Positions 1-6,000 of a DNA stretch of 36,637 nucleotides are shown here, one piece after another. The notes beneath the pieces are model-generated. The model saw only the letters and a program-made list of their open reading frames with translations, was not told the DNA's origin and ran no database searches. Each line of letters opens with the position of its first letter. The first letter of the stretch is position 1. Location of the stretch: positions 1 to 36,637 of the IMG/VR virus record IMGVR_UViG_3300005529_000073; one strand, 5' to 3'. Origin of the DNA: a virus. The position numbers and the translations under genes were made by a program.

Positions 1-177
1 AGGGAAGTTAGAACTCTGGGTTTCATGGCAGGAATAGTGCGGCGGGCAAGCCGAGGTGTCAACCACTTGCAAACCCTGGCTAACGTCGCAGTATTCGCGC
101 AACGTCCGATAACAGATATTCTGTTAAATTCACCGGAAACACAGAATCCCGAATTAGGTTGATGTGCAACATCTTGA

Positions 178-360
178 TTAGCCTCGGGAAATCTTTTGCT
201 CTTCGGCCAAGCGGCGCAGGCCCATTCTAAGAATATCCACTTCCTTGATGCCAAACTTGTGCGCTAGCTCTTCCATCAAGCGCTTGTCCTCGACGGTCGG
301 TCTCCACGTCTGAATCGGGGGCTGTTTAGCGCGTTTCGTCATGCGCACAATGTAATACAT
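178..360 (-). CDS. Small ribbon-helix-helix-like putative regulator
   Basis: A 60-residue leftward ORF. The basic N-terminus (MTKRAKQPP) is followed by a short predicted strand (IQTWRPTV) and two amphipathic helices (EDKRLMEELAHKFG and KEVDILRMGLRRLAEE). This is the layout of Arc/MetJ/CopG-type ribbon-helix-helix DNA-binding proteins. The first Met is uncertain: no clear ribosome site precedes Met1, and Met7 is also possible. It is transcribed away from the control region at 361-724, so it may autoregulate and control the rightward early genes. The fold call is by eye; an antitoxin or a phage regulator are both possible. Confidence 0.55.
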   Translation of the reverse strand: MYYIVRMTKRAKQPPIQTWRPTVEDKRLMEELAHKFGIKEVDILRMGLRRLAEEQKISRG

Positions 361-460
361 CTAAATTTATTGTCAAGAGAAAAATATCGCCTTTTCCGTC
401 ATCTGTTTATCTTGCTTTTCCACGCATCGCTTTCGTAATCCACAGCCCAAGCTGAAAACT

Positions 461-476
461 TGTTCAAAATTGAACA
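461..476. promoter_or_regulatory. Operator-like palindrome TGTTCAA-AA-TTGAACA
   Basis: Perfect 7-bp inverted repeat around a 2-bp AA centre in the divergent control region. Its size and symmetry fit a site for a dimeric repressor. The cognate protein is unknown; the ribbon-helix-helix-like protein at 178-360 and the HTH protein at 2181-2348 are candidates. Confidence 0.45.
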
Positions 477-628
477 GACCCATTTTGGGAGAGCCGATTA
501 TTCTCTCGCTGTCCGACGCTTCTCAACCCGTGCCGCGCTGCGAAGGCCTTCAGTTCGTGGCTTTGGGTCGGTCCCAATCCCTGTGGGGCAGTTCCGATTG
601 CGTGGGCTGCCCCTTCTTCCTTTCCTAA

Positions 629-642
629 GTGCAGCGCTGCAC
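629..642. promoter_or_regulatory. 14-bp perfect palindrome GTGCAGCGCTGCAC
   Basis: Self-complementary 14-mer upstream of the zinc-protein gene. Its GTGCAG half-site recurs inside both arms of the nearby inverted repeat (677-682, and as CTGCAC at 1009-1014). This suggests one regulator with several sites. Confidence 0.4.
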
Positions 643-668
643 CCCTTTCGTAATCCCCCAGCCTAGGT

Positions 669-686
669 GGGTAGTGGTGCAGTTTG
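669..686 (+). repeat. Left arm of 18-bp inverted repeat
   Basis: GGGTAGTGGTGCAGTTTG is repeated exactly and inverted at 1005-1022. A CCTAGG hexamer sits just outside both arms, offset by two bases. A TTGACA box begins within the last bases of this arm (684-689), so it may act as an operator over a promoter for the gene at 725. Confidence 0.7.
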
Positions 687-724
687 ACAATTGACGGATT
701 TCGGTTTGGTGAGAGAATTGCCTC

Positions 725-880
725 ATGGCTGATGATGACCCTATCTGCATAACGTGTGGACATCCCGAATCGGAACATGGGAAGGATTGTTGCGGGCATC
801 AAGACTTAAGGCCTCAACAGGAGCATGGGAATCCTGAGTATCAGGCTTGCTCCTGCGATAAGTTTAGGCAGGTAAAATAG
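725..880 (+). CDS. Small zinc-finger-like protein
   Basis: A 51-residue ORF starting MADDDPICITCGH. The pattern CxxCGH, then HGKDCCGH, then a terminal CSCDKF gives a plausible zinc site (Cys8, Cys11, His13 or His18, Cys22/Cys23, Cys42, Cys44). Small Cys/His-rich proteins of this kind are frequent in phage accessory regions, usually without known function. A GAGAG tract about 10 bases before the ATG could serve as ribosome site. It sits alone between the arms of the 18-bp inverted repeat and is followed at once by a hairpin. It may bind nucleic acid or protein; nothing more specific can be supported. Confidence 0.6.
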   Translation: MADDDPICITCGHPESEHGKDCCGHQDLRPQQEHGNPEYQACSCDKFRQVK

Positions 881-903
881 AAAAACCCGGATGCCAGTCC
901 GGG
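881..903 (-). terminator. Hairpin with T-run on the minus strand
   Basis: CCCGGA (886-891) pairs with TCCGGG (898-903). On the minus strand the stem is followed by TTTTT (885-881), which is the form of an intrinsic terminator for leftward transcription. No leftward protein gene lies just upstream, so the transcript it ends may be non-coding. Confidence 0.5.
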
Positions 904-1000
904 CTCGTCAAGGTCTGCGTTAGCGCACTCAGATCATGACACAGGAGTGTGCCTTGCAGCAAGCCCAGCTTGACGTGGCGAATCTGGCGAGTTAATAGAA
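904..1000 (-). ncRNA. Possible structured small RNA
   Basis: No ORF is visible between 881 and 1073. CGTCAAG (906-912) can pair with CTTGACG (969-975), closing a domain that contains an 8-bp hairpin, 923-930 with 945-952. On the minus strand the domain is followed by a hairpin and T-run at 903-881, as for a terminated small RNA. One base pair of the inner hairpin is G-U if read on the plus strand and C-A on the minus, so the strand is not certain. It could also be a structured leader. Confidence 0.3.
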
Positions 1001-1004
1001 ACAC

Positions 1005-1022
1005 CAAACTGCACCACTACCC
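1005..1022 (-). repeat. Right arm of 18-bp inverted repeat
   Basis: Exact inverted copy of 669-686. The arms face each other across about 320 bases that contain the zinc-protein gene and the possible RNA. The second arm lies about 50 bases before the gene at 1074. Confidence 0.7.
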
Positions 1023-1073
1023 CTAGGTGATTGTTCTACATGGATTTGCACCATTCGGGTTACTATTTACTCA

Positions 1074-1514
1074 ATGGCTACTCGGCGAATGTCGGCTGCT
1101 GAACTGGACAATGCGGCCGTGCGCCTCGAAGAGCTCGATCTCGACATTCGACTTCTCCGCGACAAGTTGAGAGAGCAGATCGCCGAATTCGGTTCGACCC
1201 CTCCCCGAGCCGAGAAGTCTAAGCGCCTGGTGGGAAATCTCTATCAATTCACCCTTTCCACGTCCACGAAAACCGAAGTGCGGGATGCGGAAGTGGAACG
1301 GATTGCCGAATTGTGCCCCGAATCTCTGTTTTTTCGGCTGTTCCGCAAAGTCATCAAATACAAGCTGTGCGACGGTGCCTCCATGGTTCTGGCGGGCAAA
1401 CTTCCGGACTGTGCGCCGCGCAACCTGCGGCAGATGTTTGCCCGGGCAGTAGTGGTAAAAGAGGATTCTCCACGGCTTAAAGTGGAACGAATCAGTCAAG
1501 AAGCATGCGTTTAG
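1074..1514 (+). CDS. Hypothetical phage protein, N-terminal coiled coil
   Basis: A 146-residue protein of unrecognised family. Residues about 8-40 form a charged heptad-like helix (LDNAAVRLEELDLDIRLL). A strand-rich stretch follows (GNLYQFTLSTSTKTEV), then a helical segment rich in aromatic and basic residues (ESLFFRLFRKVIKYKL). There is no signal peptide or membrane segment. The coiled coil followed by a strand hairpin loosely recalls nuclease-inhibitor (Gam-like) proteins, but no diagnostic motif supports that. The ATG at 1074 has no strong ribosome site before it. It starts a rightward run of small, closely spaced genes. Confidence 0.55.
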   Translation: MATRRMSAAELDNAAVRLEELDLDIRLLRDKLREQIAEFGSTPPRAEKSKRLVGNLYQFTLSTSTKTEVRDAEVERIAELCPESLFFRLFRKVIKYKLCDGASMVLAGKLPDCAPRNLRQMFARAVVVKEDSPRLKVERISQEACV

Positions 1515-1581
1515 CAGTGATAGACATGCGAAAAGTTATGAACTCGCCATCTTATGCGGTGATGACCCGGAAAGTGGGCGC

Positions 1582-1779
1582 ATGTCCAACTTTGAGCATG
1601 AGCGAGAGCGCCGCCGGCAATGGGCAGCGCAGGTTTTACGGAATCTCGGGTTCGGTCTGGCCCGCGATGAATCGGGCTTCTTTCGCCCAATGAAGCTGCC
1701 AGCGCCCGGCATCCCCCGCCGACGTCGGAAGGCTCGTCGAGTTTCCGAAGATCAGTTGAGCCTGAATTTCGAGCAGTAG
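1582..1779 (+). CDS. Small basic hypothetical protein
   Basis: A 65-residue ORF with an N-terminal charged helix (FEHERERRRQWAAQVLRNLGF) and a basic, proline-rich middle (GIPRRRRKARR). It ends SLNFEQ. GGAAAG about 7 bases before the ATG is a fair ribosome site. The composition suggests a nucleic-acid-associated small phage protein. The family is not recognised. Confidence 0.5.
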   Translation: MSNFEHERERRRQWAAQVLRNLGFGLARDESGFFRPMKLPAPGIPRRRRKARRVSEDQLSLNFEQ

Positions 1780-1789
1780 AATTACCCGG

Positions 1790-2005
1790 GTGCTTATCGT
1801 AAGCCCTCAACTTCAGCAGCGACGTGACTGCCAGGCCTTGATGGTTGCCTTTCTGGATCGGGCAATCGACGATGGTCTCTACCGGCAAGTTTACGCGGCA
1901 CTGGATGCACAATGGAGAATCTGGCAACAATTACCGATCCCAAGCTCCGGCAGTCCTACCTCTCCTACTTGCGAACCTGCGAGCGCATCGATGTGCGTCC
2001 CATGA
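1790..2005 (+). CDS. Uncertain small ORF overlapping the next gene
   Basis: A GTG-started 71-residue frame. The first two thirds look protein-like (MVAFLDRAIDDGLYRQVYAA), but the C-terminus is Ser/Pro-rich and overlaps the better ORF at 1912 by 94 bases. Either the stop is genuine and the overlap real, or a frameshift joins this helix to another frame. It is kept as a low-confidence gene. Confidence 0.3.
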   Translation: MLIVSPQLQQRRDCQALMVAFLDRAIDDGLYRQVYAALDAQWRIWQQLPIPSSGSPTSPTCEPASASMCVP

Positions 2006-2085
2006 ACTTCGAAAACTGGCGAGAGACGGCGGCCCGCTTATTCTCCGAATATCGCCCCACGGTGACCAAAGAAGACATGGAATGA
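1912..2085 (+). CDS. Small hypothetical protein (57 aa)
   Basis: Reads MENLATITDPKLRQSYLSYL at the start and ends VTKEDME. It is helical and charged, with Trp, Phe and Tyr spacing typical of a folded small protein. Its stop overlaps the start of the next gene in an ATGA arrangement (2082-2085), which indicates translational coupling. No family is recognised. The reading is favoured over the overlapping frame at 1790 because its composition stays protein-like to the end and it couples to its neighbour. Confidence 0.5.
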   Translation: MENLATITDPKLRQSYLSYLRTCERIDVRPMNFENWRETAARLFSEYRPTVTKEDME

Positions 2086-2174
2086 TGCGCGGAGACCGCT
2101 ACGAACGTTCTGTTTTCCTCCTGGTCCTCCTCTCGCTCGCCGCCTGGATTCTTTCTTACTGGCTGCCGCATTGA
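2082..2174 (+). CDS. Single-pass membrane peptide (30 aa)
   Basis: A 30-residue product with a short charged N-terminus (MMRGDRYERS) followed by one hydrophobic segment (VFLLVLLSLAAWILSYWL) and a His tail. It is coupled to the preceding ORF by an ATGA overlap. Tiny single-span proteins like this are common in phage early regions. A role in membrane modification or superinfection exclusion is possible but not shown. Confidence 0.5.
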   Translation: MMRGDRYERSVFLLVLLSLAAWILSYWLPH

Positions 2175-2180
2175 TTGCCC

Positions 2181-2348
2181 ATGGCCCGACCCTTCCAGAT
2201 CTCGCCACAGGAAATTCACAGTTCACACCTGCTGTTGCGACAAGGCTTCACGCGTAAGGAGATTGCCTACATTTTCGGCGTCAAGTACTGGGTGATCCGC
2301 CGCGCACTAGCACGAAAGTGCCCCTTGTGTGGTCAGAAATCATCGTGA
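2181..2348 (+). CDS. Small HTH protein with C-terminal CxxC
   Basis: A 55-residue protein that starts 6 bases after the membrane peptide. Residues 14-43 have a helix-turn-helix pattern (HLLLRQGFTRKEIAYIFGV, then KYWVIRRAL) as in short resolvase-type or sigma-like DNA-binding units. The C-terminus has a single CPLCGQ knuckle, which could bind zinc as a dimer. The stop falls just after the knuckle. It is probably a transcriptional regulator. About 200 bases without a gene follow. Confidence 0.6.
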   Translation: MARPFQISPQEIHSSHLLLRQGFTRKEIAYIFGVKYWVIRRALARKCPLCGQKSS

Positions 2349-2548
2349 CATGTGACGGTGATCCTACCCGTTAGTTTCCACACCTTAGTAATCTCGATTA
2401 AATTCAGAGTACAAGGGCACAATATATTCCCGAAGCTTCGTTTTGCGCCGGTCTCCCCCACTGGGCATCGATTTCCGCATCTCGTTTTGCCGGTAGACGC
2501 CCGGCAATCAAAGCGCACCCCGTAGGTCGCAGTACTCCGTCCACAATC

Positions 2549-2911
2549 ATGAAAAATGATTTAGTGCCTTGCTTCTACCGGGAGCAAGACGCCGCGCGGG
2601 AAAAGCCTGCGCAGCTCTTGCCACGTGAACAGGTCCGGGAATTCAAGAAACAACTTCTCGGTAAATTCATCTGTCACGGCCGCGCCTTCCGATTTTTCCA
2701 GTCCATTCCCGCCGAACTGCGCCAGGTTGGCAAGGTTCTGTGGGATGGGCTGCTTGGAACTGGCAATCTCATTCCCTTTGCTCGTGTCCCTAACCGTCTA
2801 ATGCATCCCGCAAAGCTTCACTACCCGGTTCCCGCGATAGGTGCCCATGGCCGAATCATGCGAGTTGCTTACATCAATTTCATTCCCGCGGAGTGGGAAG
2901 CGGCGAACTAA
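2549..2911 (+). CDS. Hypothetical protein (120 aa)
   Basis: The family is not recognised. The first 75 residues look like a compact helical domain (REQVREFKKQLLGKF, SIPAELRQVGKVLWDGL). The C-terminal part is richer in strands (RIMRVAYINFIPAEW). There is no clear ribosome site before ATG 2549, so the start could differ. It lies between the HTH gene and a membrane-anchored coiled-coil gene, close to the integrase. An alternative frame overlaps its 3' end, so the exact end of coding is not beyond doubt. Confidence 0.45.
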   Translation: MKNDLVPCFYREQDAAREKPAQLLPREQVREFKKQLLGKFICHGRAFRFFQSIPAELRQVGKVLWDGLLGTGNLIPFARVPNRLMHPAKLHYPVPAIGAHGRIMRVAYINFIPAEWEAAN

Positions 2912-2915
2912 TGCG

Positions 2916-3305
2916 GTGGAGGAAGACAAGTACCCTCCCCTGGTTAGTGGTGAAGTTGATGCCATTTGGAACATGGTGGACCGGGTGCTGTACCGCCATG
3001 GTTGCTATTTGGTTCTAAAGAACGTGCAAGATCCGCTCTTGATTCCCCTCTCGGTGCGCACCGACGAACTGCGCATGGCATATAAAAAGAGGCCCCTCGA
3101 TCGCTTGCCGGAAGATGTGACGCATGCCTTCGATCGGCTCTCGAGTTGCGAACGCCAGCGGGACAAGCTGCAGCTTGAGGTCCTGCGGCTGAACCGGAGA
3201 CTGGATAGTGCCAACCTCAAGCTGTGGATTCTCGGCAGCGCCGTCCTGGCCGAGGCCGGGGTCATCAGCTGGCTGGCTTCCGCCCTGTTCAGCCGGCTGC
3301 ATTGA
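2916..3305 (+). CDS. Coiled-coil protein with C-terminal membrane anchor
   Basis: Reading from GTG 2916 gives about 129 residues. The frame is open back to ATG 2841, but that start would overlap the previous gene by 71 bases with weakly protein-like sequence. A globular N-terminal part (DAIWNMVDRVLYRHGCYLV) leads into a coiled coil (SCERQRDKLQLEVLRLNRRL). One hydrophobic span near the end (LWILGSAVLAEAGVISWLA) is followed by FSRLH. This suits a tail-anchored inner-membrane protein facing the cytoplasm. Function is unknown. Confidence 0.45.
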   Translation: MEEDKYPPLVSGEVDAIWNMVDRVLYRHGCYLVLKNVQDPLLIPLSVRTDELRMAYKKRPLDRLPEDVTHAFDRLSSCERQRDKLQLEVLRLNRRLDSANLKLWILGSAVLAEAGVISWLASALFSRLH

Positions 3306-3328
3306 CATCCAGGTGACACTTCCCTGTT

Positions 3329-3886
3329 TTGTCGCCTTTTTTGATTGTGCAAGCGCTTTCAAAGGCGGAATTGCTGAGAGTTTTGGACGTGGCGCACCGT
3401 CATCGCGAGCGCGACTGGCTGATGATTCTGGTGGCCTTCTGGCATGGGCTGAGGGCAAGCGAAGTAATTGGAATCAAAGCCAATGACGTCAAAGATGGAT
3501 ACCTCCGGATCGAGCGCCTTAAAGGGTCGGAAACGACCTGCCAAGCCCTCATTGGACACCAAAATCCTCTGCTTTCCGAGCAGGCCAAACTCATTGAATA
3601 CGCTAGGAAATCAAACGAAAATCAACGCCTCTTCCCCATCACCCGGCAACACTTCTGGAGGCTCTTCCGGAGGTACTGCGAAGCTGCTCAAGTTCCGGCG
3701 CAAAAGGCGCACCCGCACGCGCTCAAGCACTCGATCGCCACGTTAATGGTTGAAAACAATACCCCAATCAACAAAATCCAAAAACGATTGGGGCACCGGT
3801 CCATGGCCTCGACCGGGGAATATATGAAGGAGTCCGACGCAACCGTGGACGCGGTGATCGTCGCCGCCGCGGGGTTCGGGCTTTGA
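3329..3886 (+). CDS. Tyrosine recombinase / phage integrase (short form)
   Basis: A 185-residue catalytic domain of the lambda-integrase family, which cuts and rejoins DNA through a covalent phosphotyrosine. Visible signature residues are Arg42 (GLRASEV), Lys65 (RLKGS hairpin), His130 with Lys133 (HPHALKHS), His156 (LGHRS) and Tyr165 (TGEYMK). The position usually held by the second Arg (HxxR) is Lys133. The usual N-terminal core-binding SAM-like domain is missing, so DNA binding must come from the catalytic domain or a partner. The start is TTG 3329, with AGGTGA 12 bases upstream; GTG 3347 is also possible. It probably integrates the phage or resolves its DNA; no att site was identified. Confidence 0.85.
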   Translation: MSPFLIVQALSKAELLRVLDVAHRHRERDWLMILVAFWHGLRASEVIGIKANDVKDGYLRIERLKGSETTCQALIGHQNPLLSEQAKLIEYARKSNENQRLFPITRQHFWRLFRRYCEAAQVPAQKAHPHALKHSIATLMVENNTPINKIQKRLGHRSMASTGEYMKESDATVDAVIVAAAGFGL

Positions 3887-3921
3887 TTGTTTGATTCTGG
3901 ATTCGTTTTTCAAAGCTCTTT

Positions 3922-4122
3922 ATGCGCATCCTAGTGGGCCTGCTGATCCTGTTCGCGGGTTTAGCGGCGACGTCACGGCCAACCGTGAAGCCGCCCTACC
4001 CGCAGGAGTTCGAAGCGCGCGGTTGCGCCAGCTTCGATGGACGGACGGGAACTGTTATGTGTAAGGCCTGCGCCTGGATCCGGACGAGCGACGGTTGGAT
4101 TGTTAGCTGCGAGGCAAGGTAG
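3922..4122 (+). CDS. Small secreted protein
   Basis: A 66-residue ORF with a signal-peptide-like start (MRILVGLLILFAGLAATS) and a mature part of about 45 residues containing four Cys (ARGCASF, VMCKACAW, VSCEAR). The Cys residues could form disulfides in the periplasm. The stop abuts the start of the small terminase gene directly (TAG at 4120-4122, ATG at 4123). It lies between integrase and terminase, a usual place for accessory morons. No function can be assigned. Confidence 0.55.
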   Translation: MRILVGLLILFAGLAATSRPTVKPPYPQEFEARGCASFDGRTGTVMCKACAWIRTSDGWIVSCEAR

Positions 4123-4428
4123 ATGGCGCGGGGCGGAAAGCGGTCCGGAGCTGGCCGGAAGCCGAGCCCGCTCAAAGGCGTCCGCGTCAGTGCTTCCTTC
4201 GCCGCTCGGCTGCTGCGGGACCTCGATCACGAAGCCCAGATCAAGCAGCTGTATGCCGAGTGTGGTGATGCGCGGCTGCGCCTTCACATCCTGTTCCGGT
4301 TAATGGAATGGGAGCACGGCAAACCGGTGCAGCAAGTCAGGCTGGCGAATCCGGAAGGCGAGAAGTTTCAAGTAGAAGTTGATCTTGTCAGCCCTATTGA
4401 CAGACTCAAAGCGATGCTCGCTCGCTGA
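4123..4428 (+). CDS. terS: Terminase small subunit-like protein
   Basis: A 101-residue protein with the GGKRSGAGRKP N-terminus often found in phage small terminases and related packaging proteins. A helical region follows (DLDHEAQIKQLYAECGDARL) and a strand-rich tail (EKFQVEVDLVSPIDRL). Small terminases recognise the packaging site and load the ATPase subunit. The assignment rests on the N-terminal motif and on the position directly before, and overlapping, the large terminase gene. It is at the short end for the family. Confidence 0.65.
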   Translation: MARGGKRSGAGRKPSPLKGVRVSASFAARLLRDLDHEAQIKQLYAECGDARLRLHILFRLMEWEHGKPVQQVRLANPEGEKFQVEVDLVSPIDRLKAMLAR

Positions 4429-5824
4429 ACAATTCCGCGAACTGGGTGCCCATGAACGAGATAAATGGTTCGCGCAACTCAGCCCCGAGCAAGCCGAAGC
4501 CATCATTCATGACTGGCGGTTTTGGGCGAGGCCAAGTCAGCTGGCACCCGCCAGTTTCGCCGACGGATCGAAAACCAACTGGCTGGTCATGGCGGGGCGC
4601 GGCTTTGGCAAGACTCGCGTCGGCGCCGAACAAGTCCGTATCTGGATCCGAGATTACCCGATCGTGAATCTGATCGGACCAACCGCCGCCGATGTCCGTG
4701 ATGTCATGGTTAAGGGCATCGGGGCTCGCTCCGCCATCCTGGAAGTTTGCCCGAACGGCGAACGGCCGGTTTACGTGCCTAGCAAACGTCGGCTGGATTG
4801 GCCGAATGGGGCAGTATCGATCCTGTTCAGCGCGGAGGACCCGGAGGCGCTGCGCGGCCCGCAGCACATGAAAGCGTGGTGCGACGAGCTGGCCGCCTGG
4901 CGCTACCCGGATGACGTATGGGAGCAGATTGAGTTTGGCTTGCGCTTGGGTGCCAGGCCGCAAACGGTGATCACTACCACCCCGAAACCGATCAGGCTAT
5001 TGCGCGCCTTGGCACGCAGTCCGCATACGGTGGTCACTACCGGCTCAACCTACGAGAACCGCTCCAACCTTTCGCCGAAGTTTTACGACACCATCATCAC
5101 CAAATATGAAGGCACACGACTCGGCCGCCAGGAGCTTGATGCCGAACTTCTGGAAGACAATCCAAATGCACTGTGGACTCTGGCAGGCATCGATTCTGAT
5201 CGAGCCAAATTCGTTCCGAATCTTACGCGCATTGTGGTTGCTGTAGACCCAGCAGTCAAAGATCCTAAGAAGGCCAGCAATGAAGACGAAATCGCGGAAA
5301 CCGGCATTGTCATTGCCGGAATCGGACCCGCCCCAGATGGCAGCCCGTGGCCACCGCACTTTTACGTTCTCGATGATGCAAGCCGGAAGGCCTCTCCCGA
5401 CGAGTGGGCTTCCGCGGTTGTCGGCTGTTACGTTCAGCACCAAGCTGACCGCATCGTCGCCGAGATTAACAACGGTGGCGACTTGGTCGAAGCCATTCTG
5501 CGCACAAAGCATCTCGAGCTTGCCTATAAGGGAGTTCACGCCACCCGCGGCAAAATCCGCCGGGCTGAGCCTGTGGCAGCGCTCTACGAACAGCATCGCG
5601 TGCACCACGTCGGTGCCTTCCCCCAGCTCGAAGAGCAGATGACCGAATACACGCCTTTGGCGGTAAATGAGCAGGCATCCCCCGACCGCATGGACGCGCT
5701 GGTGTGGGCGCTCTGGGAGTTGAGCGATCCCGAGGCGGAAGAAACCATTGTGACGCACGAAGAGCGGATATCGATCTCGCCCGAGCTTGATGACTTCGAT
5801 GGGCCAAGGTTTGGAAGCTTCTGA
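4379..5824 (+). CDS. terL: Terminase large subunit (packaging ATPase-nuclease)
   Basis: DNA-packaging motor. The N-terminal ATPase domain has Walker A GRGFGKTRVG (about residues 73-82) and Walker B-like WCDEL followed by an adenine/arginine-coupling region (TTTPKPIRLL). The C-terminal RNase H-like nuclease shows acidic residues in VVAVDPAVKD, VAEINNGGD and the late PDRMDALVWAL. The length (about 481) is normal. The open frame begins at TTG 4379 inside terS; TTG 4385 or 4397 are alternative starts, and the protein-like sequence begins around LAEQFRELG. It overlaps terS and the next small ORF. Confidence 0.95.
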   Translation: MILSALLTDSKRCSLAEQFRELGAHERDKWFAQLSPEQAEAIIHDWRFWARPSQLAPASFADGSKTNWLVMAGRGFGKTRVGAEQVRIWIRDYPIVNLIGPTAADVRDVMVKGIGARSAILEVCPNGERPVYVPSKRRLDWPNGAVSILFSAEDPEALRGPQHMKAWCDELAAWRYPDDVWEQIEFGLRLGARPQTVITTTPKPIRLLRALARSPHTVVTTGSTYENRSNLSPKFYDTIITKYEGTRLGRQELDAELLEDNPNALWTLAGIDSDRAKFVPNLTRIVVAVDPAVKDPKKASNEDEIAETGIVIAGIGPAPDGSPWPPHFYVLDDASRKASPDEWASAVVGCYVQHQADRIVAEINNGGDLVEAILRTKHLELAYKGVHATRGKIRRAEPVAALYEQHRVHHVGAFPQLEEQMTEYTPLAVNEQASPDRMDALVWALWELSDPEAEETIVTHEERISISPELDDFDGPRFGSF

Positions 5825-6000
5825 TGCAGCCTCTGATATTTGATGGTGCCGATCTCATGAAGCAAGTAACTCTCGAAGTGCGCATCGACACAAAGCAGCT
5901 TGATCGACGCCTTTGGCTTGCAAAACAACTGATCCGACTAGCCGCGCGCATTCTCGGCTGCGGCATCGATATAAAGCTCAATGAAGAAAAAAACGACTAA
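5824..6000 (+). CDS. Small hypothetical protein between terL and portal
   Basis: A 58-residue ORF whose ATG overlaps the terL stop and whose end overlaps the portal start by 20 bases. The core reads KQVTLEVRIDTKQLDRRLW followed by an amphipathic helix (LAKQLIRLAARILG) and a short strand (GIDIKLNEE). ATG 5857 is an alternative start that keeps this whole core. Small genes in this slot of phage genomes are often of unknown function; a packaging or portal cofactor is only a guess. Confidence 0.6.
   Translation: MQPLIFDGADLMKQVTLEVRIDTKQLDRRLWLAKQLIRLAARILGCGIDIKLNEEKND

Larger units (their letters stand above)
361..724. promoter_or_regulatory. Intergenic control region between divergent small genes
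   Basis: A 364-base stretch without a convincing gene; the open frames in it look like chance. It lies between a leftward regulator-like gene and a rightward zinc-protein gene. It holds a TGTTCAA-AA-TTGAACA palindrome, a GTGCAGCGCTGCAC palindrome, two exact copies of CTTTCGTAATCC (430-441 and 645-656), and the left arm of an 18-bp inverted repeat followed by TTGACA (684-689). This density of symmetric elements suits an operator/promoter region. No protein-DNA pairing can be assigned from sequence alone. Confidence 0.5.

Noticed and set aside
361-380. TTGACA on the minus strand (376-371) as a promoter for the gene at 178-360
   Set aside because: The only -10-like hexamer (TATTAC) is 13 bases away, too close for a normal sigma70 promoter.
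460-666. Rightward 68-residue frame beginning at TTG within the palindrome
   Set aside because: Composition is Arg/Pro-rich and irregular, and the start lies inside an operator-like palindrome.
464-802. Leftward 112-residue frame across the control region
   Set aside because: It lacks secondary-structure pattern, overlaps the zinc-protein gene antisense and has no ribosome site.
4001-4020. GTTCGAA as the T-loop of a tRNA
   Set aside because: No acceptor stem or anticodon arm around this or the other GTTCGAA occurrences.
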